Position numbers and translations under genes: made by a program. From Hofstenia miamia (lineage: Eukaryota > Xenacoelomorpha > Acoela > Hofsteniidae): a stretch of 64,000 nucleotides of DNA. The notes beneath the pieces are model-generated. The model was not told where the DNA came from. It worked only from the letters and a program-made list of their open reading frames with translations, and searched no databases. The DNA is taken from contig CABFPE010000405.1 in the NCBI GenBank assembly GCA_900660155.1, positions 47,641-111,640 of the forward strand, written 5' to 3'. Below are positions 1-12,300 of the stretch, piece after piece. Within the stretch, counting starts at the first letter, position 1; each line of letters starts with the position of its first letter.

Positions 1-218
1 TATATATATATATATATATAAGAATGAAAATTTGAAAAAAATGAGCATCACACTATGCATACTTATTGAAGTAATGGTTAAACTTTTCGAAATATCTATG
101 CAAGGACCTTTAGCTAGTTCATTATTGTCGCAAGTTTCTTTAATTAGTGTGTCTCTAAAATTCATTTATTCTGACAATTGACTTATTGTATTTTGTTGTA
201 ATTTTGATGAATGTTTAG

Positions 219-309
219 TTGGAATCTGGTGTACCACTGCCATCGCCCAATGCTCTCAAAAGAAAAATTTTGATTAAAAATAAGCGTTTAAAGCCGGACG
301 TGGAAAGAC
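219..309 (+). other. PLCB4: PLC-beta exon: end of catalytic X domain
   Basis: Reads [15 protein letters not shown] then [14 protein letters not shown]. The two lysines of ILIKNKRL match the pair in the X-box strand that contacts substrate phosphates in PLC-delta1 (Lys438/Lys440, family knowledge). The acceptor ends at 218 and the donor is GTGAGT at 310. This is the leftmost exon visible. Bases 1-218 are intron, starting with a (TA)n tract. Confidence 0.93.
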
Positions 310-3300
310 GTGAGTTTTAATATTTGAATTTAACACAAGTTCACTGAAATTGAATAAAGTGTTGAAAATACATTTCTTTCGCAATGTGTTAGAATACAGA
401 GACATTTGCTCCGGTTAACTCATTAAAAAGCTTTTATTAATATTTACTCATTGTAAAACACAGCAAAATGTAATTTAGCCTGATAATTCTACAAATTTTA
501 ATAAAATTTTTGTTCGCATGTTTTCTGAAATATTGATGTGTAACAGGCTTGTCAACTAGCCGAGCCGAGCTTGAGCACAGTGTTTGCTATACAAAGAGCC
601 CAAAACGAGGCTATTTTAGGCAAAGCAAGTTTATAGTCCTGCTTGTTAATTTGATTATGGAGATTTTTCTTATTTTTTGCAGTCAGAATGCCTCTCCTAT
701 AATCATATTTAAGAAATATTAAGTAAATAATAGGAAGAGCTACGTAAAAAATTCTTTGAGCACAATATTTTTGAAAAAGTGCCGAGCTAAAATGAGCCTC
801 ATTTAAAAATTTAAACGAGCCGAGCTTGGAAATGTCGGCTCGTTGACAAGTCTGATGTGTAAGTATTGAAAAAGTTCCATTACCTCTGTTTCTTCAATTG
901 CAGTGTTTTCACATAGCTAATTGATACAACTGTTGCGTTAATGATTTTTAAGTATATTTGATCTATAGATAGTTGCAATCTTCAAGATGTAAATAGTGTT
1001 GTTATGAAACTTCACACTTAACACCTTGTATAAATATCACATGTAACATGTTTATAGAACTACACCATGTAAACGTGTAGACTAATTCATGTAAATAGCT
1101 TTTGAATGCAAATCTCTATGCCAATTGGAAGAAATGAGTCCGTGACGTTTAAGTTCTTTCCCTCTCAGTTTATTAGCAAATATTGCAAAAGGTAGCAATC
1201 GATATAATTAATGACTTTAAAGCGCTCAAATTTAGTAAAGAGTGTCAATTTATTCACAAATTTCAATAATTGATTGAAAAATGAGTCCGTCATTACGAAC
1301 CGCAATATTCTCGATTCTATGGATCATTGCAACACTTGATAGGATTAGTATACATATACGATGCTCATTGACAATCTTCCACTTTGATACATAAACAAGT
1401 AGGTATTGTGAATATAAAATGTTAACCAGTTATTTGCCCAATAGGATAGACGATTGCTAAAGTATGCATGCATTTAGTGTTGCATATATATATATATATA
1501 TATAAAAAGCAATCACTGCTACGTTAGTCTATTAAAAAAGTGTATGTGAAGATTTCAAGGTTGCTAAAATTGTGTGTTCCATTTTTTATTACCTTATCGA
1601 TTCCGAATAGTCAGTTTAAAGTTATCCATTAAAATTTGACAAAATATTTCAAGGTCGAACTTGAAGATTATCTTTCGTTTTTCATATTCACCGTGCTCAG
1701 TTTTTTAGGATCGCATTTTTATTTCATCTACACTCTTTTTCATGCAAGTAGTCAACTCCTTGATATACGGCTTCGGCTCATCCTATTCTCCTAGATATTG
1801 GATTTTATATTTTAATATTCCTAATAAGAAAGTTCTGTATAAGTTGCGAACAAAGTATTTTAAAGTTAGCATTTCGTTCATCTTTTAAAGAATCTCAACT
1901 GCTTCATCGTACACGTTTGTTTGTTTAGCAACCGTGATTTTAGGTCAATTGGAGAATGAAACTGCCGAAACCCTCGATGGAATGATGGATGAAGATCAAG
2001 AACCAGATATTGATGATGGTGAGTTTTTAATGTTTGTAAAATCAATTATTTTTGTCCAACTGTACATTTCAGCTCGCACAAGTTTGATTTCAATGAATAT
2101 GTTATCGTGATATGTCAATTATCAGTTTAAAATTGGAAAACATTTTTATGGACAACAATGTCTATATAGAAGTTGTAAACACAGTATACATTTTTTAAAT
2201 GTGTTTCTTTCAGATACTGTTAATTTACTAATTTGGGATGCGTACCATAGATTGCTTCTTTACAAGACCTTCGCATTTCGCTTTATTTGGAGGGAATAAT
2301 AGATTCATGAGTGCGTAATGTAATTCATTCTTCACATCAAGATGTTGTATTATGCTCATTTCTTTCTCAGTTACTATATCAAATTATACCTTCATGTGAA
2401 TGAATGAATGACAATGTTGCTTACGTGAATTAATTTTGCACGCATTTAATCATTGCGGCTCATTGTAGATATTATTTTACTGCTCTCCAAAGCAATTCGC
2501 TTTCTTCTCAAGCGAGGTTACCCCTTTGCATTTAACTCAAGTAAATATTCACATACAGTTTTTTATGCATATTGCATTCGGTTTAGGATTTCGTTTTGCT
2601 AGAGCCCTGCAGGGACTCCATCATCTTACCGCTTTTGGCAGTAAGCCTCAAATTCTTCAGTTATTTTGTAGATAGAAATTAACATAAACACTTAGAAATA
2701 AGGATTCATAAAAGCTTGCAAAAGATGGAATTAATTTTTTCAAATGTTGAAGAGTTACTTTTACTGTAAAAAATTTGAAGTTTTTAGTTGATGCCTCATT
2801 ACGAAAATTGAAATATTTGAGAAAATAATTCTTTCCCCAGTTGCTTTGTAAAAAAATTTAAGCCTTTCGCCACTTTTATTCATTCGATTGCGTTACTAAC
2901 TTCAAAATATGAATTGCATTAATTTTCTTCGTTAATGTTTTTAATTATAAAATTTGTAAAATATTTTGATTGAATCACATGCATTGCTTTGGAAGGTAGT
3001 TTGTTGCGCCTACTAATATTATAAACCAATGATATATATTTCTATTTGCTGCAGTAAGCAGTGATGAGGACAACGACGGTACCGAAGACTGTAGTACTGC
3101 TGCAGCAATGCAGCAATCGACCGCCACTACCATCACCTCGGCTGTAACCACTGACGAGCAACCGTCTTCATCGCAAAACAAGCCCGGTACCCTCTGCATA
3201 TCTGCTGCTGGGTTTGCACGATTATGCATGCTCCTCACTCAAAATTAAACAAATCTCTACTACTACTGCTGCGTGACTATAACTTCCACCTGTGCATGCG

Positions 3301-6300
3301 CTTATTTTAGTTCTGCCATCACTAAATATTCTGTTGTCTGTAAACAAATTGCTGTTTTATGTGCAATGCATGATTATCAATGCCGACTGAAATTCGCCGA
3401 CGAACGGCAAGAATTGGTTTTGCTTATTTCTGGGGAATCGGAACGCTATTACTTGTTAGCCGAACGCAGTTATTTAAAGCGCAGCGGCCACTGTTTTATT
3501 GATAAAATGTATTTTATTATTGTATTTTAAGATTTGTAGCCGGCACCCGGCTGTTTTTGATTTATAACGACTTATAGGTGAATGTTACAGTGGGGCGACA
3601 GGGTAAAACTGCACAGTTGAGCAGAAAGTGGCAACCGCTGATGCGCTGTCTTCTCCTATTAAGCAAATTTAGTAATTCATCAACGCGGGAGTGGTTGATT
3701 AATGCTTTGCATGATGGACCTTTTAATCAACATTTTACCTCATTTTCAGGTCCTTCGCAGTGGCGCTCTAGTTACGTAGGTAAACAACTGTGCGACTGCT
3801 AACATGTCTTGTTCTTTGTACTAACCCTATCTGTGTTTATTCTAATGTCTTCATGAATTAGACTGAGCACATCTGTCCGCCAATCTTCAGCGGACCTTCT
3901 CCCACTTATTTTCCTTATTTTAGAGCCACATCCAGAACAGAACATGGCTTCAACTGTTTTATCTCCCGAGGCCTATAATAAAGCTAAAGAGGCACGAGAA
4001 GAAGCCGATAAACGCGCCGTAGAAGAGACACTCAAACTTGAAAAGAAGGTTGCATTCTGTATTGTTGTTGCTCATCATTTGTTGTTATTTAGGAAAGTCT
4101 CAATATGGAAATGGAAAACGTCAATCAAACGCGTTACCAACATGTTAGTGCTACCTCCAACGTTCATGCCCGGCTTTCCTGCCTTGTTAACTATTGCCAT
4201 CCCGTTAAGTTTCTTGGCTTTGAGCAATCTGAAAGTAAGTTTTTTTATCCCTTATTCATTTACATTTTCCTCGTACTCCATATGTTTTCAATTTGCATTT
4301 GATACTATTTATAGCTGGAGTAGCAAATAACAAAGATTGTACAGCACAACAAACTTAGAAAAATTATGATTTTGAGCAAAATATGTGATTGAAGTGTGAA
4401 ACGTTTGAAATTTTGATGAGCTTACTGATTCAATATGTTTACACAATATTCTCAATTTCTTAGTTGTGGCAATTTTACTAAGTGATTTTATTTTAGATCG
4501 AAATTTATCCTATCAAATGTCATCATTCAGTGAAACCGCTGGGATTCAGCTTTTGAAAACTAGTGCAGTAGAGTTTGTAAAGTAAGATTTTCACAGTTAT
4601 TCTTCATATATTTTAGCACGTGTTTTGTTTAACTTGTGTATAAAAATCTGAGATCTCTATGTATTTGATCCCATCACATGAAATTATTATATTTAAATAA
4701 ACATTTCCAATCTCCTCCTTTCTCTAAGTGTTGAATACATTCATTATTTTTCACTAACCTTTGCATCGTATGGAGTTTTGATTGAATGATCTCTTATTAC
4801 GACTATGCAAACCGGAGGTTCAAATAACCCCATACCAAAAAACTGAATAACTTTATCACACTTGATACATTTAATCAATTGGATAACATGAAAATGCAAT
4901 AATTTTAATAAATAGTTAAAAATGAAATCAGTCATTGCAGAAAAGTATTGCATTTTGAGTACAATTTGGTTGTTAGCATTCACTAGGCTAATAGTTTTTT
5001 TATCAGTGTTTCTGGGTTTTCCAAATTTCTTTCTTGGACCGGTAAGATTAGTACATTTGCAGCGTCAGGCAGCTCATGTAAGTCTTTCAAAATCGATTTG
5101 CGATTCTCATGATCGTTGTTGCTCCTCAGTAAGGACTTACGCGTTCTTATGCATTGAGCTTATCATTGCTAACTTGTCAGTTAAACTAAACAGCAGGGAG
5201 ATTAATAGACGTTGTCTAGAAGGTTGTAATTTTGATTCAACGGAATTGTGCCAACCAGGGCAATTGACATTAGTTGATTTAGTACTTTTTGTTAAGTTGT
5301 TCAGTATTTACCACTATTTACCACTGGTCTCTTCAGTCGTATCTAAATCTGTGACATTTGCACCGCTTTCGCTTTCAACGTAAAGAAAGGAGGTGTTTGT
5401 TCACTTGTTCAGATTGCAACCATCATTCGCAGCCATTTATTGATACGCACAAATCCATACATTCTTCGTTGTAATGTTCTCTTGTTTAATGATGTTTGTA
5501 AATCCATGCTATCGAATTGCGCTAACTTCTCCCAATGAAGCAGGCGAGGCATTGCACATACCACGAGTAATGCCGTTATTGTCGATTGGTAGAGTGCATA
5601 GTTGACTAATTGAAAATCCTAAAACTTTATATGATCTTAATCATAAATATTGACCGTCTGTGTAAAAAGTCAGTGTGCACGCTATGCAGAGATGAATAAT
5701 TATGCTTCGATTACCATATTGGAGCAGATTCTGCGTTAATGTGTTGAACAAATGATGATGTTCCATTTTTTGGTAAAAAAACAGTTTACAGTGGTTTTGT
5801 ATTGGATTAGGTTTATTCTTGCTTAGAATCACAACCATGCAAACTGCATGTACAAGTGAAAGTGATAAACTGCAAAAAGATGATGCAGTTGCATAGTTAT
5901 TTGCGGATTTAGCGTATTTCTCGTAAGCCATTGTACTGATCAACCCAGTTGGTAAACAGTGCAGAGAAGCAACAACCGAGCCATTCTTCAATTTTGATTA
6001 GTAGAAAGCTGCTGATCTATTTGAACGTAATTATAGTGTTTTCGCAGTGCAATACACTTTGTAATTTATCACTTTCACTTATATATGCAGTTTGCATGGT
6101 TGTGATTCTAAGCAAGAATAATCATAATCCAATACAATACCACTGTAAACTGTTTTTTACCAAAAAAATGCAACATTATCATTTGTTCAACACATTAACA
6201 CAAAACTATCTCCAAGCTAATAATTTATACATAATTATTCATCTCTGTAAAGCGTAAACACAAACTCTTTACACAGAGGGTAGTTGTTTACAACTTAGGA

Positions 6301-9300
6301 GTGCTATTCAGTTTGTTCCTTTATCATACTTTATGATTATCATTATACAAAGGTTAACCGATAATCATTAATGTGCCGCTGCACTACGCTGATAAGTAAA
6401 ATATCATAAACGGTTGTTCAGTTTAGCGGGTTTCGTTCGAAGACTATGCTTGCCAATAAACGGCATGCAAATGCATACGTGTCCTTTTTGCGTTTACATG
6501 ATTTTAATGTTGTAATTATTGCGATACATGTTTGAATTTCCGCCTTATTAACATGTTACTGTGGTTGGTACACTGTTAGGATGAATCACTTTGGGTAGGG
6601 GGCGTTTCGAAAGGAACCAGTGGCAGGGTTCGCATGTTTTAAACTGGGGTAGTTTTAAACGCGTTTTAAACAGTGTCTAAATTCAGAAAAGCGATTCAAC
6701 AATGGAGTCCCAGCAGTTTGGTTTGCAGCAAACATTTTACATCCTGCTTATATTGGACAATCGCTATCGCAACATGAGTTTCGAAAAGGTGTCTCCTGGC
6801 TTAACGAACACTTCCCAGAAGCCAGATCTCAATTGCTTAACTTTATTGGTGGTGACAATGAAAATCTCCAAAGCGAGTATAATGCAGCTGTCGATTGTGA
6901 TGTTATTAAGTTTCTAAAATCTCAAGCTATTCTGGGCAATTTGTCAATGGAAGTGAAAGACATGGCTATTAAACTCCTGAATCTAATTCCGAGCTCAGCT
7001 GGACTGGAACGTATTTTCAGCACTATGGGTTTTGTACACGATGAAGTAAGAAACCGACTAAGCATTGAAAAGGCACATAAATTAGCTTTTTGTATGCGTT
7101 TGCTTAATTGATTGCTTAATCGATCTATTCAATTGCTTAATTGATTCTTTGTAACTTATATGTGTTTTCTAGAAAAGAAACATGTTTAAAACAACGCAAA
7201 AAGATGTTTAAAACGTTTTAAACATAGAATTTTGGAAATCGTGTTTTTTTCGAACCCTGATCCTTAGTCTGTCGTCCATTATTATTATTGTATTATATAA
7301 TAACTATTCAGCAGTTGTTTGTCAATTAACACTGTGATGAAGCAAAAGTTGTCATGTGAAATTCAATCCATGTAAATTTTGCTAGGATATTTTTGAAAAA
7401 TTTTTCTAAGCAATTTAATTGACGAAATTGTGGTAAACATGTTTGAAAGCACTGTACAACTTAAACATCTTTGATCTTTAATATCACATCTACCCCGACA
7501 CCAGGCTTGTAATGGCAGTGAATACAAAATAATAGTAATAATGAAATACTGTATTAGCCGCTAAAGGCATACACTACAAAAAACTAAAAACAAAGTCAAG
7601 TTTTACGGCAGTGAGGACAGTCGCAGGAGATGAAATGGAAGCAGATGGAAGAGTAGGCGAAGTTGGAGAAAGTCTCTGCAAAGGGAAAGACATCAAAGAT
7701 TTCTTGAAGCTCGGTAGGTGGGGAAAAGAAATCAAAGGCTGTTGGAGGGTTGAGAGTCAAGATGTAATTAGCAGCAATACAAGCACGATTGAAAAACGAA
7801 TGAAGGGTGGGATGTTTCTTGGGATGACGAACAGAGAACGTGAGAACATCATCATAGCGAGTGGAGTGGGAGTTAGACAACTTTATGAAATCAAAAGGAT
7901 CGAGGTCCAATTTCTCAGATGCAAATTTAACTCGTTGGTATCACGATCTCCACGGCTTGTAAAATTCTTGGGAATAGATAAAATTAATATATTTCCTTTG
8001 TCTGATCTGTGATTGTAAACACAGTAAATATTCTGTGTATTGTCAGTCAAAAATTTTGTTTACAATGTTTATGGCCTTGCAACACATGTGGAACTGTAAA
8101 AAACCTGCTTTCTGCAATTGTCACATGTTAAAAACATTTCAATGATTTTGTCCAACTGCATGTTCGCCAAAGTTATGTCCATACCAGCGAAAGTGAAATA
8201 CCATCAAGCAACTAATTGGAATTTATTATTCTAACTGGTGTGTTACTACTAGTTGAAAGAACAAGTTTAAAATGCATAAATGACTGTTTACTTGTAGTGA
8301 TGATCTGCAAAAATTTAGTATTAACCAAATAAACAAAGGCAAAATACAAAAATATTATTCTGCGCATCTATTTTAAAAAAAAATTTTGTTCATTGATTTT
8401 TTTTCTGAAACAATTGTAAAATACAATAGTTCGAGAATTCGTAATGTTTAATATAAAAAACAAAAGCATATTTTTTTAACAAAAATATGAATACAAAACC
8501 GATAACTAATCAAATTCAAGGAGGCAAGGGCGGCAATACGATTTATTACAGAGGGGAACAAGACAACATCAAAACATACTCAATTTGTTATTAACTGGTA
8601 ATATAAAAGACAAAAGCAAAGTGATATTTGTGCCGCAGCATATAAGTGCACTACACAGTCTCAACATTCTCAAAATTTGAGGAAATGTTTGTTTCTTTAA
8701 TTATAGAATTTTGAAAATTGCTTAAAAACTTAGAAATTTTTCTATTGGTGTAGAGGGAGACAAATCAAAGGGGGACACGTACCCCTTGTCCCTTCTCAAT
8801 CCCACGTCACCCACCTAACATCTCAATACCGTTTTTTTATTTAAACACAAGTTTGTTGATTGATCCTCGGTTCAGTCGTTCGTGGGGGCTCAGGTCCCCT
8901 GGGTCGGTCTACCCCCCCCCCTTAATCCGGCNATAACTAAGTAAAATTCATTTCGACTTCTGAAACCAGTCATTGTTTCCGAACTTTTATGAACTTTTAC
9001 CCACTTTATCAAATTGGAAAGGTTCGCGGGTTTTTTTTCAACGAACTCTCGAACTATATAAAATACACATTGTCACAACGTTCAATGTAGTATGCCACCA
9101 ATGTAATAACAATTTACTTCACTAGTTTCTAAACGGTTTAAACATTATATGAAATTGCGAACTTTATATGTGATTATTGTAATAAAAATAATTTTTGAAT
9201 GGTTTTCATGCCCCAGAAAACATTTTTCCACAACATTTATACTTTCCCATCAATAATGGTGGTCTCTTAAAAAACTTGAATTTTTTACGTGTTTAGAAAA

Positions 9301-12300
9301 AAAATTTGAACCGCCTCCCGTTCGAAATTTTTTAGGACCGTTCTTAAATCTTATAAAATAAAAATTTTTAAGTAATCATACTAAGTCACACTTCTTAAAT
9401 TTCAATGCTCACATATTATAATCCAACTGCCACCGTAGATCAGGCACCATTTGCCAAAAACCATTGCTCTGAAAATATTCATTCTATAGAGTGTTGGGCG
9501 ATTTAAATAATGAATTTAAATCAAAGCACATTATTAGTTCAATTATTGATTTAAATCAAGTACACTAAAAGGATACAACTAGTGTATTTTAATTGTTTTT
9601 AAGTCATTGCCCTGATATTGGAATGAATTGGCAAGCTCTGAATTTATTTTTGCATGCTTTTTATCTTTAGTATATTTAAAATGGATTAAATTTTTGTATT
9701 TCAAAAATAGTATCAAAAGGATTTTTTATATTTACTACCTTGGAAGATTGTCTGGGTAAAATTGAAATTTAAAAAAAAATTTTAATTTAAATCAAAAAAA
9801 TCCGATTTAAATAAAAAAAATCCGATTTTTTTGATTTCTTAAATTTAAGTCGGATTTTTTCCCAACACTATACAGTAACATGACATTCCACATTGTGGAA
9901 ATGGATAGTTGGTCAATTTTACTGTGTTAGCAATTTTAAATGTTTATAAAAACTTTATATATGTTAGTAGCGGCTGCTACTGTAAACATTTAATTTATGA
10001 AAATCTAATCGGGTTTTGCAAACTAAATAAGAAATGTATCATATGAAGACAGTGGGGTTTGTCCTGTAATAAGAAAATTGGAATGTAGTTTTAGTAGAGC
10101 GTTAATTTTATCAACCACCAGTAAATATTTATTTTCATTGATTAAAATCTGTAACTTTAATGATTGTCCTTGGTGCAACTTAATTAACAGTTTAACTAAA
10201 AAGGAACTATACTTTTCGAAACGAATTCAAAATGCTACTGGTAGAAATTTTTTACAGTATTTTGTAAAAAGATCCCATACACAATGTATTTTTAAATTGA
10301 TAAAAAAACGTTGATCATTTTCATCTCCTTTACCAATTTCTGAATTTATTAGCATGAAGTTGTCACACTTTCTTTTAGTTATAATAAAAGGCAGTTATCA
10401 AGGATTTACCCAAAGGGTGGAAGGGTAGATTCTGGAAACTATATACCTCAGGTGAGATTTTGTTTATTTAACCTCTTAGAGATGAAGTTTTTCTTAGATT
10501 TTCTGGAATGCTGGATCTCAAATGGTATCACTCAACTTTCAAACAAACGATATTGGAATGCAGTTGAATCAGGGAAAGTTTGAATACAATGGAAATTGCG
10601 GGTAAATAATTAGTTTGAATTTAAAATTGTTAACATACATTTTAGTTATTTATTAAAACCGGATTTCATGCGCCGTTCAGATAAAGTTTTCGATCCATTC
10701 AGTGAAGCTCCGGTAGATGGCGTGATTGCCGCTCATTGCTCTGTAAAGGTAGCTTATTAGTGATTTAAAAAAATTAGTTTAGACTGCACGTCTAAACGAA
10801 TGTTATTTTAAAAATATTGGTTTGGCTTAATGTGGATTTAGGTTATTTCCGGTCAATTTCTGTCGGATAAGAAAATTGGTACATTCGTTGAAGTGGAGAT
10901 GTATGGTTTACCAACAGACACGATTCGAAAAGAGTTTCGCACAAAAACTGTTCCTAACAATGGCCTCAATCCAATTTACAATACCGATCCTTTTGTATTT
11001 AGAAAAGTAAGATTTTTATTCATATCTTTCATTTTATTCCAACACTTTGATGATAGGTAATTTTACCAGAACTTGCTGTTCTTCGTTTCGCAGTATTTGA
11101 TGAGAATAGCAAACTGTTAGGACAACGAGTACTTCCTCTTGAGGGTCTACAGGCTGGTTATCGACACATATCTCTGAGAACAGAAGGCAATTTTCCTTTA
11201 TCGTTGGCCACCATATTCTGCCACATTGTTTTGAAAACATATGTGCCTGAAGGCTTCTCCGGTATACTCTTCACGCTATTAGCAGTATATTATTGCACGA
11301 GATTTTAGAGATGTCTAGACCTCTTAATTTATTGTTTAGATTTTGTTGATGCACTGGCTTCTCCAATGCAACATTTGTCACAAGCGGAGATGCGTGCACA
11401 AAAACTAAAAGGAATGGGTGCAGATGAAGATGCAGTAGAAGATACGTCATCAGTTTCACCAAAGAGTGATCAAAAGGGACAAACAAACCACAAAAAACCT
11501 CCATCGACCCCGGCACGAACCGATTCTAATGTTGTTACAAATAAGCAGGGTTAGTTTTTGCCGTGATCTTTATAAGGATTAAAGTAGTTATTCACTAAGT
11601 ATTTATTCATTATTATGCATTTTTATATTATTATATATTATTAATTATTGATTCCAATATTTTATTTTTTACATTCTGCTTCATTATATATAAATGTTTT
11701 TTAAAAACCTCATCATGACCGCCTTTCCAAACACGAATCCTTGAAATTATGCAGGGTAGTGCCCCTTTATACTACTCACCCCCCCCCCCNNNNNNNNNNN
11801 NNNNNNNNNNNNNNNNNNNNNNNNNNNNNNNNNNNNNNNNCCCCCCCCCCCCCCCCCATAGTAAATATATTTAAGTTTGAGTGAATACTGCGGGAGCAAT
11901 AGCCAAAAAATAGGTATTTTGAGTAAAAAGTGCGATTACTTCTAAATGCCTTAGAAATTTCAGCCGGTTTCCCGCCAAATGTAAGGTTTTTGCATTTTTC
12001 ATAGTAAAAAGCGTGAAAAAAATATATATGTACATACATTATAGTTCATAGTGTTTCGATCCAGGGTTGGGTGATTTATGATTTTATTCTATTATATAAT
12101 CAAATCAACTGATTTTAATAGAAAATAATTCTCAAATCAACTGATTTTAATAGAAAATAATTCAATCTTGATTATAATCAATGAAAAACTAATTAGTGAG
12201 AAAACTCAATTATTTTATTCATTTAGAACCTTAAAACAAAAAAGGCGTTTGGCTACTTAGACTTTTGGAGTTTTAAAGTATGAAAATCGTATTTTTAAAG

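Larger units (their letters stand above)
4093..10748 (+). other. PLCB4: PLC-beta exons: catalytic Y domain
   Basis: Five exons (4093-4234, 4497-4581, 10379-10451, 10498-10601, 10646-10748). Landmarks in order: [72 protein letters not shown]. The Ser of SSFSE and the Arg and Tyr of SRIYPKG fit the substrate-contact residues known from PLC-delta1 (Ser522, Arg549, Tyr551), so the half of the active site seen here looks competent. The 5.8 kb intron 4582-10378 contains the foldback at 5657, the hAT at 6624, a LINE remnant and a MITE. Confidence 0.94.

Noticed and set aside
2975-3238. Minus-strand frame over the PLC linker exon
   Set aside because: Opposite strand of exon 3055-3186; the + strand reading is supported by neighbouring exons and phase.
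3740-3776. Possible small PLC-beta exon (acceptor near 3749, donor near 3776)
   Set aside because: Splice borders look acceptable, but its phase does not fit between the exons at 3055-3186 and 3924-4048, which already join in frame.
4922-5383. 153-codon + strand frame with a hydrophobic N-terminus
   Set aside because: Lies in a PLC-beta intron, has no recognisable domain and no repeat context; such frames arise by chance in this much sequence.
11776-12039. Minus-strand frame with a glycine run
   Set aside because: Made by the poly-C tract and the N gap; not a gene.
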